Below are positions 14,127 through 15,547 of a stretch of 15,547 bases of DNA, one piece after another. A program made the position numbers and the translations under genes. The DNA comes from Bacteroidetes bacterium HGW-Bacteroidetes-12 (GTDB lineage Bacteria > Bacteroidota > Bacteroidia > Flavobacteriales_E > Vicingaceae), in NCBI GenBank assembly GCA_002841035.1, contig PHDR01000020.1, forward strand, positions 1 through 15,547. The letters are read 5' to 3'. The notes under the pieces are model-generated. The model worked only from the letters and a program-made list of their open reading frames with translations. It made no database searches and was not told the origin of the DNA. How positions within the stretch are numbered: position 1 is the stretch's first letter; each line of letters starts with the position of its first letter.

Positions 14127-15419
14127 ATGGAATCGTTAACATTAAATACCTTAAGTCATTATTTACAGAAATTAGTTTCTAGTAAGTTATGGGTTAAGGT
14201 ATTAGTTGCTTTAGCTTTAGGTGTAGTAGCAGGAATAATGCTTAGTCCTAACTTTGGTTGGGTTACAAAAGAGTTGAGTACCGTTATAGGAAATTGGCTT
14301 TCCTTACCAGGAAAATTATTTTTGAAGTTGGTGCAGATGATAATGATTCCGCTGATTTTTACTTCAATAATTTCAGGAATTGTAGGAACATCAGGGGATC
14401 AGCTAAAGAAAATGGGAGTGAGAATATTACTCTACTTCATTTTTACTACAGCCGTTTCAATAAGTTTAGGGGTTTTATTGGTAAGTTTTTTCAAGCCCGG
14501 AGCATCTATTTTTAGAAAAGGTGTTTTTAAATTATCTGACTCTCAGATAAACCTTATTGATAATGATGGAGGTAGTTCTTTTTTTGATATTCCAAATGCC
14601 ATAAGCAATTTACTTCCAGAAAACCCATTGGCATCAATGGTTTCAGGAGAAATGTTGAGCATTGTTATTTTTTCAATCATTATAGGAATAGCCATTACTC
14701 AACTCACCAAAAAACAAGAAGACCCCATAACTTCATTGTTATTTGCTATTCAGGAAATTTGCATGACTATCGTTTCTTGGGCTATGTTGTTGGTGCCTTA
14801 TGCTGTTTTTGGTTTAATAGCTCAATTAATTTCGGGAATTGGTTTAGAAAGTTTAGCAGGTATTGGTTTTTATGTAGGGGTAGTAGTGTTGGGATTAGCT
14901 ATTTTACTTATTTTTTATATGCTGTTGTTGGCTATTTTTGGAAGAATAAATCCTTTTACCTTTATGAAAAACATTGTTGATGTGCAGTTATTGGCATTTT
15001 CAACAACCAGTTCGGCAGCAGTTATGCCTCTATCTATTAAAACAGCTAATGAAAAACTAGGTGTTTCGCCACAAATAAGCAATTTTATAATTCCTATTGG
15101 AGCTACCATTAATATGGATGGCACAGCTCTTTTTCAATGTATAAGTACTATTTTTATTGCTCAGGCTTATGGAATAGAAATTTCATTAATAAACATTGGA
15201 TTAATAATGGTAACTATTGTTGCGGCTTCTATAGGTACACCTTCAATTCCGGGTGGTGGAGTAGTAGTGTTGGCATCTGTACTTCAAAGTGCTAATATCC
15301 CAACAGAAGGAATTGTAATTATTATAGGGGTAGAAAGAGTGCTGGGAATGTTCAGAACAGCCATAAATGTTACTGGCGACTTAACCGCCTGTGTGTTGTT
15401 TAATAGGTGGTTGAAATAG
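14127..15419 (+). CDS. Dicarboxylate/amino acid:cation symporter (DAACS, GltP/DctA type)
   Basis: The 430-residue membrane protein is a sodium- or proton-coupled carboxylate transporter of the glutamate-transporter fold, with the first membrane helix near residues 23-42. The hairpin-1 tip reads FSTTSSAAVMP (291-301), the sodium-site motif NMDGT is at 329-333, and hairpin 2 reads GTPSIPGGGVV. Helix 8 reads ERVLGMFRTAINVTGD (403-418): R410, T411, N414 and D418 match GltPh R397, T398, N401 and D405. However, G407 stands where GltPh and the EAATs have Asp (D394), which holds the substrate amino group. Transport of a non-amino C4-dicarboxylate or an unusual substrate is therefore plausible. It starts 17 bases after valS with no promoter motif in between and is probably co-transcribed. 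Confidence 0.94.
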   Translation: MESLTLNTLSHYLQKLVSSKLWVKVLVALALGVVAGIMLSPNFGWVTKELSTVIGNWLSLPGKLFLKLVQMIMIPLIFTSIISGIVGTSGDQLKKMGVRILLYFIFTTAVSISLGVLLVSFFKPGASIFRKGVFKLSDSQINLIDNDGGSSFFDIPNAISNLLPENPLASMVSGEMLSIVIFSIIIGIAITQLTKKQEDPITSLLFAIQEICMTIVSWAMLLVPYAVFGLIAQLISGIGLESLAGIGFYVGVVVLGLAILLIFYMLLLAIFGRINPFTFMKNIVDVQLLAFSTTSSAAVMPLSIKTANEKLGVSPQISNFIIPIGATINMDGTALFQCISTIFIAQAYGIEISLINIGLIMVTIVAASIGTPSIPGGGVVVLASVLQSANIPTEGIVIIIGVERVLGMFRTAINVTGDLTACVLFNRWLK

Positions 15420-15431
15420 TAGTAAAGGTTA

Positions 15432-15547
15432 TTACTTTATCCTCAATTTTCGTCCAACAATTAAGGATTTGTTTCTGTTTACACCGTTGAGTTCACAAAG
15501 TTGATTAACAGACAAACCATAAAGTTTTGCAATTTTAAACATAAAAT
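15432..15547 (-). CDS. C-terminal LysM domain of a truncated minus-strand gene
   Basis: Reading the minus strand from the window edge gives 37 in-frame residues, ending at TAA (15432-15434). They include FKIAKLYGLSVNQLCELNGV and end IVGRKLRIK, the pattern of a LysM module (xIAxxYGLSVxxLxxLN, then L-VG-KLxI). LysM binds peptidoglycan or chitin-type glycans. A C-terminal LysM is common in Bacteroidota lytic transglycosylases and amidases, but the catalytic part is outside, so the enzyme class is unknown. The stop lies 12 bases from the stop of the convergent symporter. The internal Met is not a credible start, because it falls within the domain. Confidence 0.72.
   Translation of the reverse strand, partial: FMFKIAKLYGLSVNQLCELNGVNRNKSLIVGRKLRIK

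Noticed and set aside
14258..14515. Plus-strand frame of 85 codons within the symporter gene
   Set aside because: It is an out-of-frame shadow of the symporter, whose own frame carries all family motifs.

Overview
The window looks like a chromosomal segment from an AT-rich member of the Bacteroidota, probably Flavobacteriales-like (roughly one third G+C by eye). Three things support this. Short A/T-rich gaps upstream of several start codons carry the Bacteroidota -7 promoter octamer TANNTTTG, consistently 17-29 bases before the ATG. Shine-Dalgarno sequences are nearly absent. The protein families match too: a secreted subtilase, a secreted PIG-L deacetylase with an amidotransferase-like tail, and RecX and ValRS of Bacteroidota type. 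I see no rRNA, tRNA, CRISPR array, transposase or phage gene. The content is mostly housekeeping and metabolic.

Layout. 1-1468 (-) is the N-terminal 489 residues of a secreted S8 protease whose 3' end lies outside the window. It diverges from a TerC-family membrane protein (1549-2250, +). A stand-alone DUF2235 alpha/beta-hydrolase (2466-3488, +) follows and converges on an MFS exporter (3636-4913, -). The exporter is transcribed divergently from recX (4947-5417, +) across a gap of only 33 bp. Next come glyA (5537-6805, +) and fumarylacetoacetase (6833-8080, +), 27 bp apart and probably co-transcribed. A large secreted PIG-L deacetylase (8259-10742, +) converges on a small acidic protein of unknown function (10835-11308, -). 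valS (11479-14109, +) and a DAACS-family carboxylate symporter (14127-15419, +) are 17 bp apart. The right edge holds the C-terminal LysM domain of a minus-strand gene (15432-15547).

Intergenic structure is the most unusual part. Three gaps (2241-2428, 3490-3637, 8092-8228) hold related, nested inverted repeats. The third combines a 54-base block shared with the second and end motifs shared with the first, so it looks like a mosaic of a dispersed non-coding repeat family. In the first, 21-base arms (19 Watson-Crick plus 2 possible G-U pairs in RNA) enclose two further stems, and the outer arm includes the terC stop codon. A fourth gap (10743-10834) has a short GC-rich palindrome of a different kind.

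Regulatory points: recX and the MFS exporter seem to use overlapping face-to-face -7 elements, and the acidic protein has a 15-base palindrome over its promoter. At protein level, the symporter has glycine where amino-acid-transporting homologues have the aspartate that holds the substrate amino group. I did not find an obvious new multi-gene system. The repeat family, the overlapping promoters and the symporter binding site are the best leads.
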